Notes: a model not told the origin generated them from the sequence alone. A stretch of DNA of 64,000 nt from Pseudomonas sp. B21-048 (GCF_024748615.1 NZ_CP087168.1:2294001-2358000), one strand, 5' to 3'. Positions 1 through 8,030 are shown, numbered from the stretch's first letter. Numbers and translations are program-made.

Positions 1-1548
1 CCGGATTATGGTGAGGTCATGGCCATCGAGCGCCTCGACCAGCTCGGCCAAGCCATCACCGCGTTGCATGCCCCGGGCTGTGTGGTGTCGATCCTCAGTG
101 ACGGCACGACCTTCAATGACATCGTTGGCGTTGCCGACGACGTTCGCGTCGCCTACAACCGAGCGTTGCGTGAACTGTGCACCACCCACACGATTCAGTG
201 GGTCAGCATGGAAGACCTGTTCCCACAGGCCCAAAGCGCCGAGTCGGTTCGCGCCAGCCTGGTCAAGCAGGCCCGTCTGCCCTGGAAAAACCTTGGGGAT
301 CTGATCGAGAAGAGCCGCGAAGATGAATCCCTCAGCCAGGCCCATGACCACCTCTGCAGTCACCTCTACAACGATCTGCGACTGTGCCGGGAGGACGGGC
401 AGAGCGAGGATGAGTACCTGCAGCAAATCAATTTCAAAGCCTACCAAATGATGTATCGCGGGCAGGCATTGAATGCGGCAGTGGACCGTTTCTTCGGCGA
501 TGACATTCGCTTGTCGGTCCACCAGTACAGCAATGCCGGACCCAAGTTCACCTTCGGATTGGCCGAGGGGCTGACCCGTGTTTACAGCCCTTGGCATGCC
601 GTGCCGGTGTGCAACCTCGATGGCAGCCAAACCCTTCGCACCCGCGCCCAGGTCGACCTCGACCACCACGTGTTGGTCACGTATGACGGGCGGCCGTGGC
701 TCTACCACCAAACAGAAAACCCACAGGCGCAAGGCTTCGAGTACGAACTGCAAAAACTTCCGCTCTTTGGTCTGGTGGTGCGAGACCCGTTGGGGCTGGG
801 TTTCGAGCGACTGTCCACGGGCTTGCTGGAGGCACTGGTGGAAACCTTCGGTTTCGTCTGCCTCAAGGGCTGCCGCTTCGACGACCAGGACAGCTTTGCG
901 CGCAGCTGCGAACGCTTCGGCACGCTGTACGAATGGGCCTTCGGCGCCGTGCACGTGGTCAAACCCGCGGACAAACCCCAAGGCGTGGTGCACTCGCTGG
1001 AGAAAACACCATTGCACTGGGACCTGAACATGCTGCCCGACAGCGACGCACAGGTGCAGCGCAACCCGAAATTCTGCGCCAGCAAATTCATGCTCTATTG
1101 CAAGACCGCGCCGCAGCCGGGCGAGGGCCAGACCACCATCGTCGACAGCCGAAACGTCCTGCGCAAAGTCGGGCAGCAAATCGCCCAGCAATGGCAGGGC
1201 GTGAACATCAGCTACTACACCAAAATGACCTACTTCGGTGGCTCACCGCGCAGCTACAGCCTGGTGGATCACCACCCCCGCAGCGGCGAACTTATCCTGC
1301 GTTATCAAGAGGGCACTGAATCGACACTGCAGACGCTTAGTCAGTCTGTGCAGGATCATGATGAGGAGGCGCAGCAGGCGTTGCTGGAACAGGTCAATGC
1401 GCTGGTTTATGACCCGGAGTGCCTGATTGCTCATCAATGGAGTGAGGGGGATTTGGTGCTGATCGACAACTATCGGACGTTGCATGGAAGGCTGCCGATG
1501 TCGGCGGGTTCTTCTTCGCGGGAATTGTGGCGGGTGCAGGTTTACTGA
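1..1548 (+). CDS. Isocyanide synthase fused to Fe(II)/2-oxoglutarate oxygenase (5' end outside window)
   Basis: The frame is open from base 1, and the residues before the ATG at 19 (PDYGEV) continue the homology, so the true start lies upstream. The first ~240 visible residues resemble PvcA/IsnA/DIT1 isocyanide synthases, which convert the amino group of L-Tyr or L-Trp to an isonitrile using ribulose-5-phosphate; the SDG..F.DIVGV stretch (about nt 91-135) is typical. The rest is a TauD/PvcB-type non-haem iron oxygenase with an HWD iron-ligand motif at 1015-1023, a distal His at 1483-1485 (TLHGR) and a C-terminal Arg-rich tail (SSRELWRVQVY). In Pseudomonas and Xenorhabdus these are normally two adjacent genes, pvcA and pvcB, acting in sequence. 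The fusion would channel the isonitrile to its oxidative step. The substrate cannot be read from sequence. Confidence 0.85.
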   Translation, partial: PDYGEVMAIERLDQLGQAITALHAPGCVVSILSDGTTFNDIVGVADDVRVAYNRALRELCTTHTIQWVSMEDLFPQAQSAESVRASLVKQARLPWKNLGDLIEKSREDESLSQAHDHLCSHLYNDLRLCREDGQSEDEYLQQINFKAYQMMYRGQALNAAVDRFFGDDIRLSVHQYSNAGPKFTFGLAEGLTRVYSPWHAVPVCNLDGSQTLRTRAQVDLDHHVLVTYDGRPWLYHQTENPQAQGFEYELQKLPLFGLVVRDPLGLGFERLSTGLLEALVETFGFVCLKGCRFDDQDSFARSCERFGTLYEWAFGAVHVVKPADKPQGVVHSLEKTPLHWDLNMLPDSDAQVQRNPKFCASKFMLYCKTAPQPGEGQTTIVDSRNVLRKVGQQIAQQWQGVNISYYTKMTYFGGSPRSYSLVDHHPRSGELILRYQEGTESTLQTLSQSVQDHDEEAQQALLEQVNALVYDPECLIAHQWSEGDLVLIDNYRTLHGRLPMSAGSSSRELWRVQVY

Positions 1549-1605
1549 TTGCTCGAGTTTGGCAGGCCCTGGGGACAGGGTCTTCTTCGAAAACTATTCC
1601 TATCA

Positions 1606-1672
1606 CTGCGGAGTGAAGTCACGAATCGCGCGAATAGTCTGTGTTGGCGGCTTCTTCCATCAACCAACCCCA
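1606..1672 (-). pseudogene. Remnant of the 3' end of an alpha/beta hydrolase gene (first copy)
   Basis: Read on the minus strand this short stretch gives GWLMEEA followed by a frameshifted tail. It aligns at the DNA level with the hydrolase tail at 3868-3940 (shared blocks such as cgaatagtct and cttcttccat), with one base inserted. It is the left-hand copy of a ~60-bp repeat that brackets the AT-rich insert carrying hcp. No other part of a hydrolase is visible here. Confidence 0.6.
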
Positions 1673-2105
1673 GCTTGGACCGTTTGTCTGTGACTGATCG
1701 AAAGTTGGCACGCTGCCGCATCGGTTTCGCAATATTGGGGCGGATGAGGCGGAAATCATCAGTACTAACACCCCGGCGAAATTCTAATCTCCTTGCGCCT
1801 TCGCATTGGGCGCGGGGTTGCCCGAGGGTGTTTTTACGGCTCTAAAAAATCCAATGCTCGGCCGAATATGCCGGCTTCCAATTTTGAAGACCTCTATTGC
1901 GATAGTTTTTTTGATGAATCGTTTCTGGGGTTATGGGAATGATGTGTAGGATGAAAAGAAGTGATGTGTAGGGCTTTTCGGATCGTCGCTCGTTTATGTC
2001 ATTTGTTAGAGTGAGTCATATTAATGATAGGGTTATAATTTTTGGTGTGAGCGCTGATTTGTATCGAAGCTCAAGAAATCTATCGGGCTGTCTGAGGGGG
2101 TATTA
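1673..2105. other. AT-rich intergenic stretch, no convincing gene
   Basis: Base composition drops sharply from about 1860 onward compared with the flanking chromosome. Only very short frames are open, for example one of 24 codons starting at 1868. The stretch ends with a good ribosome binding site (gaggggg, 2094-2100) that serves the frameshifted gene starting at 2106. Confidence 0.5.
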
Positions 2106-2526
2106 ATGCGGCTGAGAGTTTTTTTACCGTTTTAGTTTCGGATTTATTAACTGTTATGCTTTCCATGCTTTATGCGGCATTTCTTGCATGGTTAATAGGG
2201 GTGGTGGTCCCTTTAATCGGGATTTATTATTGGTTGGTGCTAGGTGTTTTTTTATTTTTTTGTTGGTTGTTAATTTTTATTATTGCTCTCTCAGCTATAT
2301 TGATGTTTCACTGGGGCGTGATCTTAATCCCGAAAGAGACTCTGCTTGGGTTGCCTATTTCGGTGCTTTTATCGGTTCTTTGTTTTGGGTTGCTGTTATC
2401 GTTCTACAAATTGATCAAATATTTCCGCTGCGAGGAAAGCTTTCGTTTGTCGTTAGTGCGGCTATTTTTATGTTGGTTTTTGTCTGCTTATGCATTTATA
2501 TAATGAGGCTGCGCCGAAGAAAGTGA
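2106..2526 (+). pseudogene. Frameshifted small membrane protein, possible immunity protein
   Basis: A strong ribosome binding site (gaggggg) sits 6 nt before ATG 2106. The frame runs MRLRVFLPF and meets TAG at 2133-2135. Adding one T in the gttttag run would continue it as LVSDLLTVMLSMLYAAF into the open frame that follows (to about 2290, two hydrophobic helices). A second shift near 2290 would then lead into the frame ending SAWVAYFGAFIGSLFWV...MRLRRRK at 2526. The reconstructed product is a ~140-residue protein with about four membrane segments and a basic tail. It converges on the DUF4225 gene (18 bp between the stops), so a role as membrane immunity protein is an inference from position. 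It is either a decayed gene or carries sequencing errors in T-runs; alternatively one of the two long frames is itself the gene. Confidence 0.45.
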
Positions 2527-2544
2527 TGTGCTCGATGAGGTGGT

Positions 2545-3231
2545 TTATTCTAAAGTTGTTTCTTCTGCTATGTTTTTTATTGTGATTGCATCGACCAGGG
2601 CTTCAAAGGCCAGTGCCAGTTTTCCCATTTGTCTGTATGCTCGCTCATAGTTTATAGGGTCTTTCCTGAAAAGCTCAAATATATCGTTTTTTTGCACTAA
2701 ACTAACTACGCCGAACGCTGATGGTCCTAAGTCCACAGAGTAATAGATAGTGTTGCCGGTTTTAGTGTTTTCGGCTAGGTGTTGGTATGTTCTCCTAATG
2801 GGCCCTACTGTGCTGGGTGCGTCAGGTCCATTGTATATATTTCCTGCGCTTTCATAAATATTATTAGCGCCATGCGCAACGTAGGTTAACCCGCTGGTTA
2901 ATTTAATACCTCTTGACTTTCCGAGTAGTGAAGCTCCAGTTTGAATTTGCATTGCTCCCGCTAAAATACCAATGCCATTTTTAGTGTAAAACATCGCTTT
3001 GGATGATAATTCGGCATACTCATCTCTGATTTTTTGCAAACCCTGTCGCGCGCTAATTAAACCTTCATCAACCGCTTGGATAATCTCGTTAGCATAAGAT
3101 GAAACGATCGAGCTGAATTGAAGCTGCAAAAAACTATCGTACAGTTGCGTAGCGCCAATAGTGCACCCGAACGCAACAAGATCGGACGCAGCTTTAGTCA
3201 CATCATGAATGTCACAAGAATCGTCATTCAT
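2545..3231 (-). CDS. DUF4225 protein, candidate type VI effector
   Basis: I start this at ATG 3231 because it overlaps the hcp stop (ATGAATGA) and is therefore translationally coupled; the frame is open further upstream but only inside hcp. The 228-residue product matches what I know of the Pseudomonas DUF4225 family: an N-terminal helical part, a central glycine-rich amphipathic region (FYTKNGIGILAGAMQIQTGA, about residues 80-100), the GANNIYE motif, and a C-terminal MGKLALAFEALVDA segment. DUF4225 genes are commonly found directly after orphan hcp genes, which fits a cargo role for the Hcp tube. The biochemical activity is not known to me. Low GC and unusual codon use mark it as acquired DNA. 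Confidence 0.65.
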   Translation of the reverse strand: MNDDSCDIHDVTKAASDLVAFGCTIGATQLYDSFLQLQFSSIVSSYANEIIQAVDEGLISARQGLQKIRDEYAELSSKAMFYTKNGIGILAGAMQIQTGASLLGKSRGIKLTSGLTYVAHGANNIYESAGNIYNGPDAPSTVGPIRRTYQHLAENTKTGNTIYYSVDLGPSAFGVVSLVQKNDIFELFRKDPINYERAYRQMGKLALAFEALVDAITIKNIAEETTLE

Positions 3232-3724
3232 CTTCAATTTCCCACGTACTGTAAGCACACGTTCCCGCCTGGACGTGCGTCCAAGTGATATCGCGATATC
3301 GGATGGATACCATCTCTTGAGGTTCTGTATCATTCATATATATGGCATGAGGAACTTTAAGGTTGATGTGCGCGATTTTCGCCCCTGTGAGTTGTATTTT
3401 ATAATATTTATCTTGGCCGCCCGCCGGAGATGTTCTATAGAAAAAAATAGTGCACTCAATTTCTTCCCTTTCATGGAGGGCACTCGCCAACAATGGTGAA
3501 GATTTATCGATATTCTTGGTAATCATGATCGGCAAATGTTTGCCGCGACCACCTGAAACACCACCGTCATTGCCCGTAATCATATTGTGCGAATACGCCA
3601 AAATCATGATTTCGTCTTTGTGAGCGATTTGAAATTTATTCCCTATAGATTCCACTCCGGAGCACCCGGCGGAAATTAAACCCTGGCGTTTGCCGGTGAC
3701 TCTCATGTATCCGTGATTAGCCAT
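3224..3724 (-). CDS. hcp: Hcp-family type VI secretion tube protein (orphan)
   Basis: The 166-residue protein begins MANHGYMRVTGKRQGLISAG and contains the family blocks GCSGVESIGNKFQ, DEIMILAYSH, PIMITKNIDKSSPLLASAL, EIECTIFFYRTSP and IRYRDITWTH. Hcp forms stacked hexameric rings in the type VI tube and can carry effectors in its lumen. No other type VI structural genes are in the window, so this is an orphan hcp that would depend on an apparatus encoded elsewhere. It overlaps the downstream DUF4225 gene by 8 bp. The start at 3724 has a weak aggat site 12 nt upstream. Confidence 0.88.
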   Translation of the reverse strand: MANHGYMRVTGKRQGLISAGCSGVESIGNKFQIAHKDEIMILAYSHNMITGNDGGVSGGRGKHLPIMITKNIDKSSPLLASALHEREEIECTIFFYRTSPAGGQDKYYKIQLTGAKIAHINLKVPHAIYMNDTEPQEMVSIRYRDITWTHVQAGTCAYSTWEIEDE

Positions 3725-3867
3725 GCGGGGTACATCCTGTCTTCTGATTGCTTCATTTCGAGTGTATCAGGCGCACTATCGACAGGATTTTGATGTGGTA
3801 AATCTTTAAACTAACTTAAGACTCGTCTTACAGTTCGTGAAGAAATTAGTGATGGTAAAACCCTATA

Positions 3868-4059
3868 TTATTGCGCGATGAAGTCCCGAATCGCTCGAAT
3901 AGTCTCTATCGGCGCTTCTTCCATTAGCCAATGTCCTGCCCCCGGAATCACCACTTCCGTGACCTTATCCGCCGCATTGCGCATAACGATCGCTTCATTG
4001 CTGCCAAAGGATTTCTCACCGCCGATGGCCAGCACTGGCATCGTCAGCCGCGTTGTCAT
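3868..4059 (-). pseudogene. C-terminal fragment of alpha/beta hydrolase (second copy)
   Basis: About 57 residues of a hydrolase C-terminus remain: TMPVLAIGGEKSFG, the strand preceding the acid loop, and GAGHWLMEEAPIE with the catalytic His of the triad. Everything upstream of about 4050 is missing and replaced by an antitoxin-like sequence in the opposite orientation. The tail (3878-3940) is repeated at 1606-1672. It cannot be a working enzyme. Confidence 0.7.
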
Positions 4060-4261
4060 CGAAGCTGCTATCGGCTACGTGGTAAAGGCCCGTGGCATGA
4101 CACAAATTGCCAAGGATTCCGGAATGGGCCGCGAAAACCTGTACAAGGCCTTCGCGCCAGGCGCGAAACCACGTTTTGATACGGTTCTAAAGGTCACCCA
4201 TGCCCTTGGCATTGATCTCTGCGCACAACTGGGACATGCGGCAAATCACTCGATTCTCTGA
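4055..4261 (+). pseudogene. C-terminal fragment of HigA-type addiction-module antidote
   Basis: The frame reads IGYVVKARGMTQIAKDSGMG, then RENLYKAFAPGAKPRFDTVL and KVTHALGIDLCAQ. This is the helix-turn-helix half of the small antidote family (COG3636-like) that pairs with RelE/HigB-like toxins. The first ~40 residues and any toxin gene are absent; the frame instead runs back into the antisense of the hydrolase fragment, so the joint near 4045-4062 is a recombination scar. Confidence 0.7.
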
Positions 4262-4298
4262 GAGTGTCCGTGGCTGTTTGCCTTGCTGGGAAAACGGA

Positions 4299-4344
4299 AA
4301 AAAGGTGACAGATCTATTGAAAAAAATAGATCTGTCACCTTTTT
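4299..4344. terminator. Perfect 20-bp hairpin with flanking A/T runs
   Basis: Arms 4299-4318 and 4325-4344 are perfectly complementary (core ggtgacagatct / agatctgtcacc) around a 6-nt loop, with A and T runs at the base. It can serve as a bidirectional terminator between the antidote fragment and the minus-strand gene ending at 4370. The repeat ggtcacc follows immediately at 4345. Confidence 0.7.
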
Positions 4345-4369
4345 GGTCACCTTTTTGATTTTTTTGATT

Positions 4370-4618
4370 TTACGGCGTATCAAACCCACGCTGCTCAATC
4401 ACCCGAAACACATCACTCACATCCTGGACCATGATCCTAGCAATATTGGTGACAGTGTTGATGTCGTGCTCGGCGTAGTCCGGCAGGCTGGTGCAGGCCA
4501 TGAGGTTGAGGTATTTGAGGACGGCGCTGAGGCGTTCGCTGAGGCAGTTGTGGAGTTCGCGCAGTGGGGCGTCGGCGTCGATGAGGAGGACGGGGTGGTC
4601 GGTGGCGAAATGGGACAT
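4370..4618 (-). CDS. Small Pseudomonas-type DUF protein (DUF3077/DUF6124-like), possibly frameshifted at its start
   Basis: The open frame gives 82 residues: FATDHPVLLIDADAPLRELH, then NCLSERLSAVLKYL and a C-terminal NTVTNIARIMVQDVSDVFRV. This fits the small helical DUF3077/DUF6124-type proteins that are numerous in Pseudomonas. The natural start is probably ATG 4649 or 4655, giving (M)MKKPAPPLHPNV, which runs into the listed frame if one C of the gtccc run near 4615 is removed. Either translation starts at 4618 or the gene carries a one-base insertion. The upstream 4660-4790 region resembles the leader often seen before such genes. Confidence 0.5.
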   Translation of the reverse strand: MSHFATDHPVLLIDADAPLRELHNCLSERLSAVLKYLNLMACTSLPDYAEHDINTVTNIARIMVQDVSDVFRVIEQRGFDTP

Positions 4619-4659
4619 TGGGGTGTAGTGGCGGAGCGGGTTTTTTCATTGTCATAAGG

Positions 4660-5231
4660 ATGGTCCTATCGTGAAAAACGTAGTGCCACTGTTCTGCTGC
4701 GAAACAAATAGGTGGCAGCTGTGAGCGGGTTCGCAGACCGAGGACAAGACCAACCCGGCAGACCCGAAGGTCTCCCACACACAGCCGCCATGAAACGTAA
4801 TGCTGGCGAAGTTTGCCAGAATTGTTGTTTGACGGTGTTAGGTCATTTCCCTCAGGGCTGCGAAACCCTATCGCTAACTGTGGTCAGCGACAGACCCACT
4901 CTAGGCAGTGATTTTGATAGCCGCAACCGGGCTGTAGGACCATACGCGGTCACTGTAAGGGAGGGGCGGAACGCCGCATCGCCCCGTTCGATGGCGCAGC
5001 CGCCGCAAAATGGGGTGTTGCGGTGTGTCTGAGGAAACGGGCTAGCAGGATCTGGGGCCGCTTCTCAGCCCAACGGGGGCAAGCCCCCTCACCACAAAGC
5101 GCAAATTCCTACGAGATTCTCAGACTTCAAAATCCTGGCTGCGGCTTCATCAATCGATCACGATTGCAGTTTGTTTCAAGCGCAATATTCATTTCACCAG
5201 CCGTTACGGCGCTTAACCCGAAGAGAATCCC
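4660..5231. other. Intergenic leader region with small hairpins, no gene
   Basis: Positions 4680-4790, read on the minus strand, contain a short stem-loop AGACC-TTCG-GGTCT (4760-4773). From memory this forms part of a leader frequently found upstream of DUF3077/DUF6124 genes in Pseudomonas. A second inverted repeat, gggggc-aa-gccccc, lies near 5077-5090. No reading frame between 4790 and 5231 looks like a gene. Confidence 0.4.
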
Positions 5232-5654
5232 ATGAGTCAGACACTGGAACGCGCCATTGCCATCGCCGCCGCAGCGCATGAAGGGCAAGTGGACAAGGGC
5301 GGCGCGCCTTACATCCTGCATCCGCTGAGGGTCATGCTGCGGGTGAACACACTGGAAGAGCGCATCGTCGCGGTGCTGCATGACGTGGTCGAGGACTGAG
5401 GCATCAGCTTCGACGACCTGCGTAACGAAGGCTTCAGCGAAACGGTGCTGATGGCGATTGCGTCAGTGACCAAGGTGCCGGACGAGTCCTACGAGGCATT
5501 TGTCGAGCGCGCGGCGCAGAACCCGATCGGGCGGGTGGTGAAACTGGCGGATCTGGAAGAGAACAGCGACTTGTCGCGGATTGCCCAGCCGTCCTGGGAG
5601 GATCTGGAGCGCGTAGAGAAGTATCGGCGAGCGATAGGGGTGTTGCGTTCGTAG
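5232..5654 (+). pseudogene. HD-domain phosphohydrolase interrupted by an in-frame TGA
   Basis: From ATG 5232 (gaagaga site upstream) the frame reads AHEGQVDKGGAPYILHPLRV and VAVLHDVVED, a RelA/SpoT-like HD hydrolase with the HD metal ligands. Codon 56 is TGA (5397-5399). The same frame then continues to a natural end: GISFDDLRNEGFSE, VVKLADLEENSDLSRI, EKYRRAIGVLRS. The intact protein would be ~140 residues. A single base change from TGC would explain it. Expected role: hydrolysis of a nucleotide such as (p)ppGpp or a relative; the truncated product would lack half of the fold. Confidence 0.75.
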
Positions 5655-5719
5655 CGAGTGGGTTGAGAGTTCGGAGTCCATCAAGCGATACCCACCCACC
5701 GCCGCCCAAACGCTTATTA

Positions 5720-6288
5720 CTATCGACTTAACTGGCGGAATCTCTGTGAAGATAGCCCGCTTTTTTTGCCATCGATTTGCTGCTTGAATGCTTCAAGTGC
5801 GGAAACAATCAGTGGGCGGATCGTTGGATCATTTGCGATGGTCTCTGCACTCAATTCCGTGGAAAGCAAATTTACGGATATTGATGCTTCCTCCACGATA
5901 CAAGCCGACATTGTTTCCAGAACCAGCCGCAGTGCCGCCTGCGCGTGCGAAGCCCGAGGTGAAGCGTTGAAAAGAGCAACGGGTTTGCCTGGGAACTCCT
6001 CAGAGCTAACGAGCCAGTCCAGCATATTCTTGAATGAGCCGGGAATTCCGCGAGCGTACTCAGGGCAAGAGATCAGAACGCCGTCCGCTTGGGCGATACT
6101 GAAGCGTAAGCCCATGATGGATTCAGGAGGAGTTTCCGTGAAGTCCGGGTTGAATGAGGTAACTGGCCAACCTCGTGATAATGCGCTATCGACAGCCCTT
6201 TGGGACAGAGAACCTCAGCTGCACGCAATAGCACTGAGTTGGAGGAGGCCTCGCGAAGACTCCCTGAAACGGCAAGCAAACGCACCAT
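5720..6288 (-). pseudogene. NADPH-dependent FMN reductase-like gene with one frameshift
   Basis: The start at 6288 gives MVRLLAVSGSLREASSNSVL, the flavodoxin-like FMN-binding loop of this family, up to VGQLPH. The homology then resumes in another frame as FNPDFTETPPESIMGLRFSI and continues GVLISCPEYARGIPGSFKNM to the stop at 5720. The break is one base near 6160-6165. The restored protein (~188 residues) would be a small flavin-dependent NAD(P)H reductase of the YieF/ArsH superfamily. As written it is broken. Confidence 0.75.
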
Positions 6289-6409
6289 GTCAACACTCTC
6301 CCTGATTTGTAGGGCGGGGAGTGTCGCATGAGGGCCACTTACTGCACCATCATTGGCCCTACCACCGGAGTCAAACCCTATGTCCTGGTTTCGCAGGGAT
6401 GACCAGATG

Positions 6410-6470
6410 GCTTTGCCAGACGCTTACCCAGCAAATAACCAGTTCGAGCGTCCAAGTACCCACGGTCCTG
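6410..6470 (-). mobile_element. Scrap of an IS66 transposase gene
   Basis: On the minus strand this reads GPWVLGRSNWLFAG, matching PWALGRKNWLFAG of the complete IS66 TnpC in this window (nt 38355-38395), with clear base-by-base similarity over ~60 bp and stop codons on both sides. It lies in the otherwise gene-free 6289-6752 interval, in which I see nothing else. Confidence 0.5.
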
Positions 6471-6752
6471 CTGCAGCCCAAATGAGCGAATTTACCCCTT
6501 ATCTCGGCATAACCCCCAAGAGATCCAGCGGCTTGCCAAACGAAAAGTCAGGCACTAAGGTAGCGCCCTCTAACGACTGGCCCCGGACTTGGGGTGAGCG
6601 GTAACGGCTACAGACAAAAAATCAGATGGCAGCGCACCCTCCTTTGGCGAGTACTTCACCGCACAAAGATAGCGCTGTCTCACTATCAAGGTGCCTGAGG
6701 CTCGATAGAGTTTTCCTTGAAAGTAACAATCACAAGAAAGAGGAAGCCCGTG

Positions 6753-8030
6753 ATGACTAACGCTAGTGCTAGCGCGACTGTCACCAACAGTTTGGCAACA
6801 CCCCACACCCAACGGATGAGCACCTACGTGTTCGTGCTGTTTTTCATCCTCGGCAGCATCACCAGCCTTAACGATGTCCTGGTGCCAAAACTCAAGCACC
6901 TCTTCAGCCTCAGTTATACCGAGGCCATGCTTGTGCAGTCGTCATTCTTTTTTGCCTATTTCATTTTCGCCATACCCGCAGGCCTGCTCATTTCGCGAAT
7001 CGGCTACATGAGAGCGGCCGTCCTCGGGTTGCTGCTGATGGCTGGTGGATGCCTGCTCTTCATTCCTGCCACCCAGTCCGCATTGTTTCCAGCCTTCCTC
7101 GGTGCCCTCTTTGTGCTTGCGATTGGCGTGACAACCGTTCAGGTCGTTGCGAACCCGCTGCTTTCACTACTCGGAACCGCCGCAATGGCCCCCAGCCGCC
7201 TCACCCTCGGCCATGCGTTCAATTCGCTGGGAACCACGGTCGCACCCTACCTGGGTGCCATACTGATCCTGGGCTCCCTTAATGCGGTAGATACTTCCGC
7301 ATTGTCGCCAGCAGAACTGACGTCCTTCCTGTCGCAGGAAGCCAGCGTGATCAGCAACACCTATGCAAGCATTACGCTCTTCATCTGCATCGTCGCCTTG
7401 ATCGTCTGGCTGAAAAGAAATGAGCTGCAACCGTCAACAAGACCTGAACGTCTCAATCCACTCGCTGCGCTCGACCTTCTAAAGCAGCCGCGCTTTGCAC
7501 TCGGCACCGTCTGCATATTTCTCTATGTCGGCGCCGAAGTCACGATTGGCAGCCTCATCACCGACTACCTCATGCTGCCGACAACCCTGGCCCTTCCCGC
7601 CGAAGCCGCAGGCAAGCATGTTGCCTTCTATTGGGGTGGCGCCCTGGTTGGCCGCTTTATCGGCTCGGCGCTGATGCGCACTTTCGCACCCGGGAAACTG
7701 CTGGCCTTTGCCGCCACGGCAGTCATTGTGCTGTTGACGATCTCTGCCACCACACAAGGCGTTGTTGCCGGATGGTCGCTGCTGGCCGTCGGGCTGTTCA
7801 ACTCCATCATGTTTCCGACGATCTTTACCCTTGCGACCGCAGGGCTCGGTCATCGCGCGGCGGAAGGTTCGGGCCTATTCTGTTGCGCCATTGTTGGCGG
7901 GGCATTTATTCCGCCATTGACAGGGTATGCGGCCGACCTCTCGACGCTCGCGATGGCATTGAGCGTGCCAGCGACCTGTTATGCCGGCATCGCAATCTAC
8001 GGTTGGTATGCCCGCGCTCCGAAGCACTAG
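6753..8030 (+). CDS. FucP/GluP-family sugar:proton symporter (MFS)
   Basis: A 425-residue membrane protein with 12 predicted helices. It carries FHS-subfamily features: LFFILGSITSLNDVLVPKLK in helix 1, the QSSFFFAYFIFAIPAGLL helix, and GTTVAPYLGAILIL. The family (L-fucose permease FucP, glucose/galactose GluP) imports neutral sugars with protons. I use ATG 6753, preceded by agaggaag; a TTG at 6717 is in frame but has no ribosome binding site. No sugar catabolic genes are adjacent, so the substrate is open. Confidence 0.85.
   Translation: MTNASASATVTNSLATPHTQRMSTYVFVLFFILGSITSLNDVLVPKLKHLFSLSYTEAMLVQSSFFFAYFIFAIPAGLLISRIGYMRAAVLGLLLMAGGCLLFIPATQSALFPAFLGALFVLAIGVTTVQVVANPLLSLLGTAAMAPSRLTLGHAFNSLGTTVAPYLGAILILGSLNAVDTSALSPAELTSFLSQEASVISNTYASITLFICIVALIVWLKRNELQPSTRPERLNPLAALDLLKQPRFALGTVCIFLYVGAEVTIGSLITDYLMLPTTLALPAEAAGKHVAFYWGGALVGRFIGSALMRTFAPGKLLAFAATAVIVLLTISATTQGVVAGWSLLAVGLFNSIMFPTIFTLATAGLGHRAAEGSGLFCCAIVGGAFIPPLTGYAADLSTLAMALSVPATCYAGIAIYGWYARAPKH

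Noticed and set aside
702..1319. Long frames on both strands inside the isocyanide synthase/oxygenase gene
   Set aside because: They are out of frame with a strongly conserved enzyme, have no ribosome binding sites and give Arg/Pro-rich or Cys/Ser-rich nonsense typical of GC-rich shadow frames.
5397..5399. UGA as selenocysteine codon
   Set aside because: HD hydrolases of this family are not selenoproteins, no SECIS-like hairpin directly follows, and the position is not catalytic.
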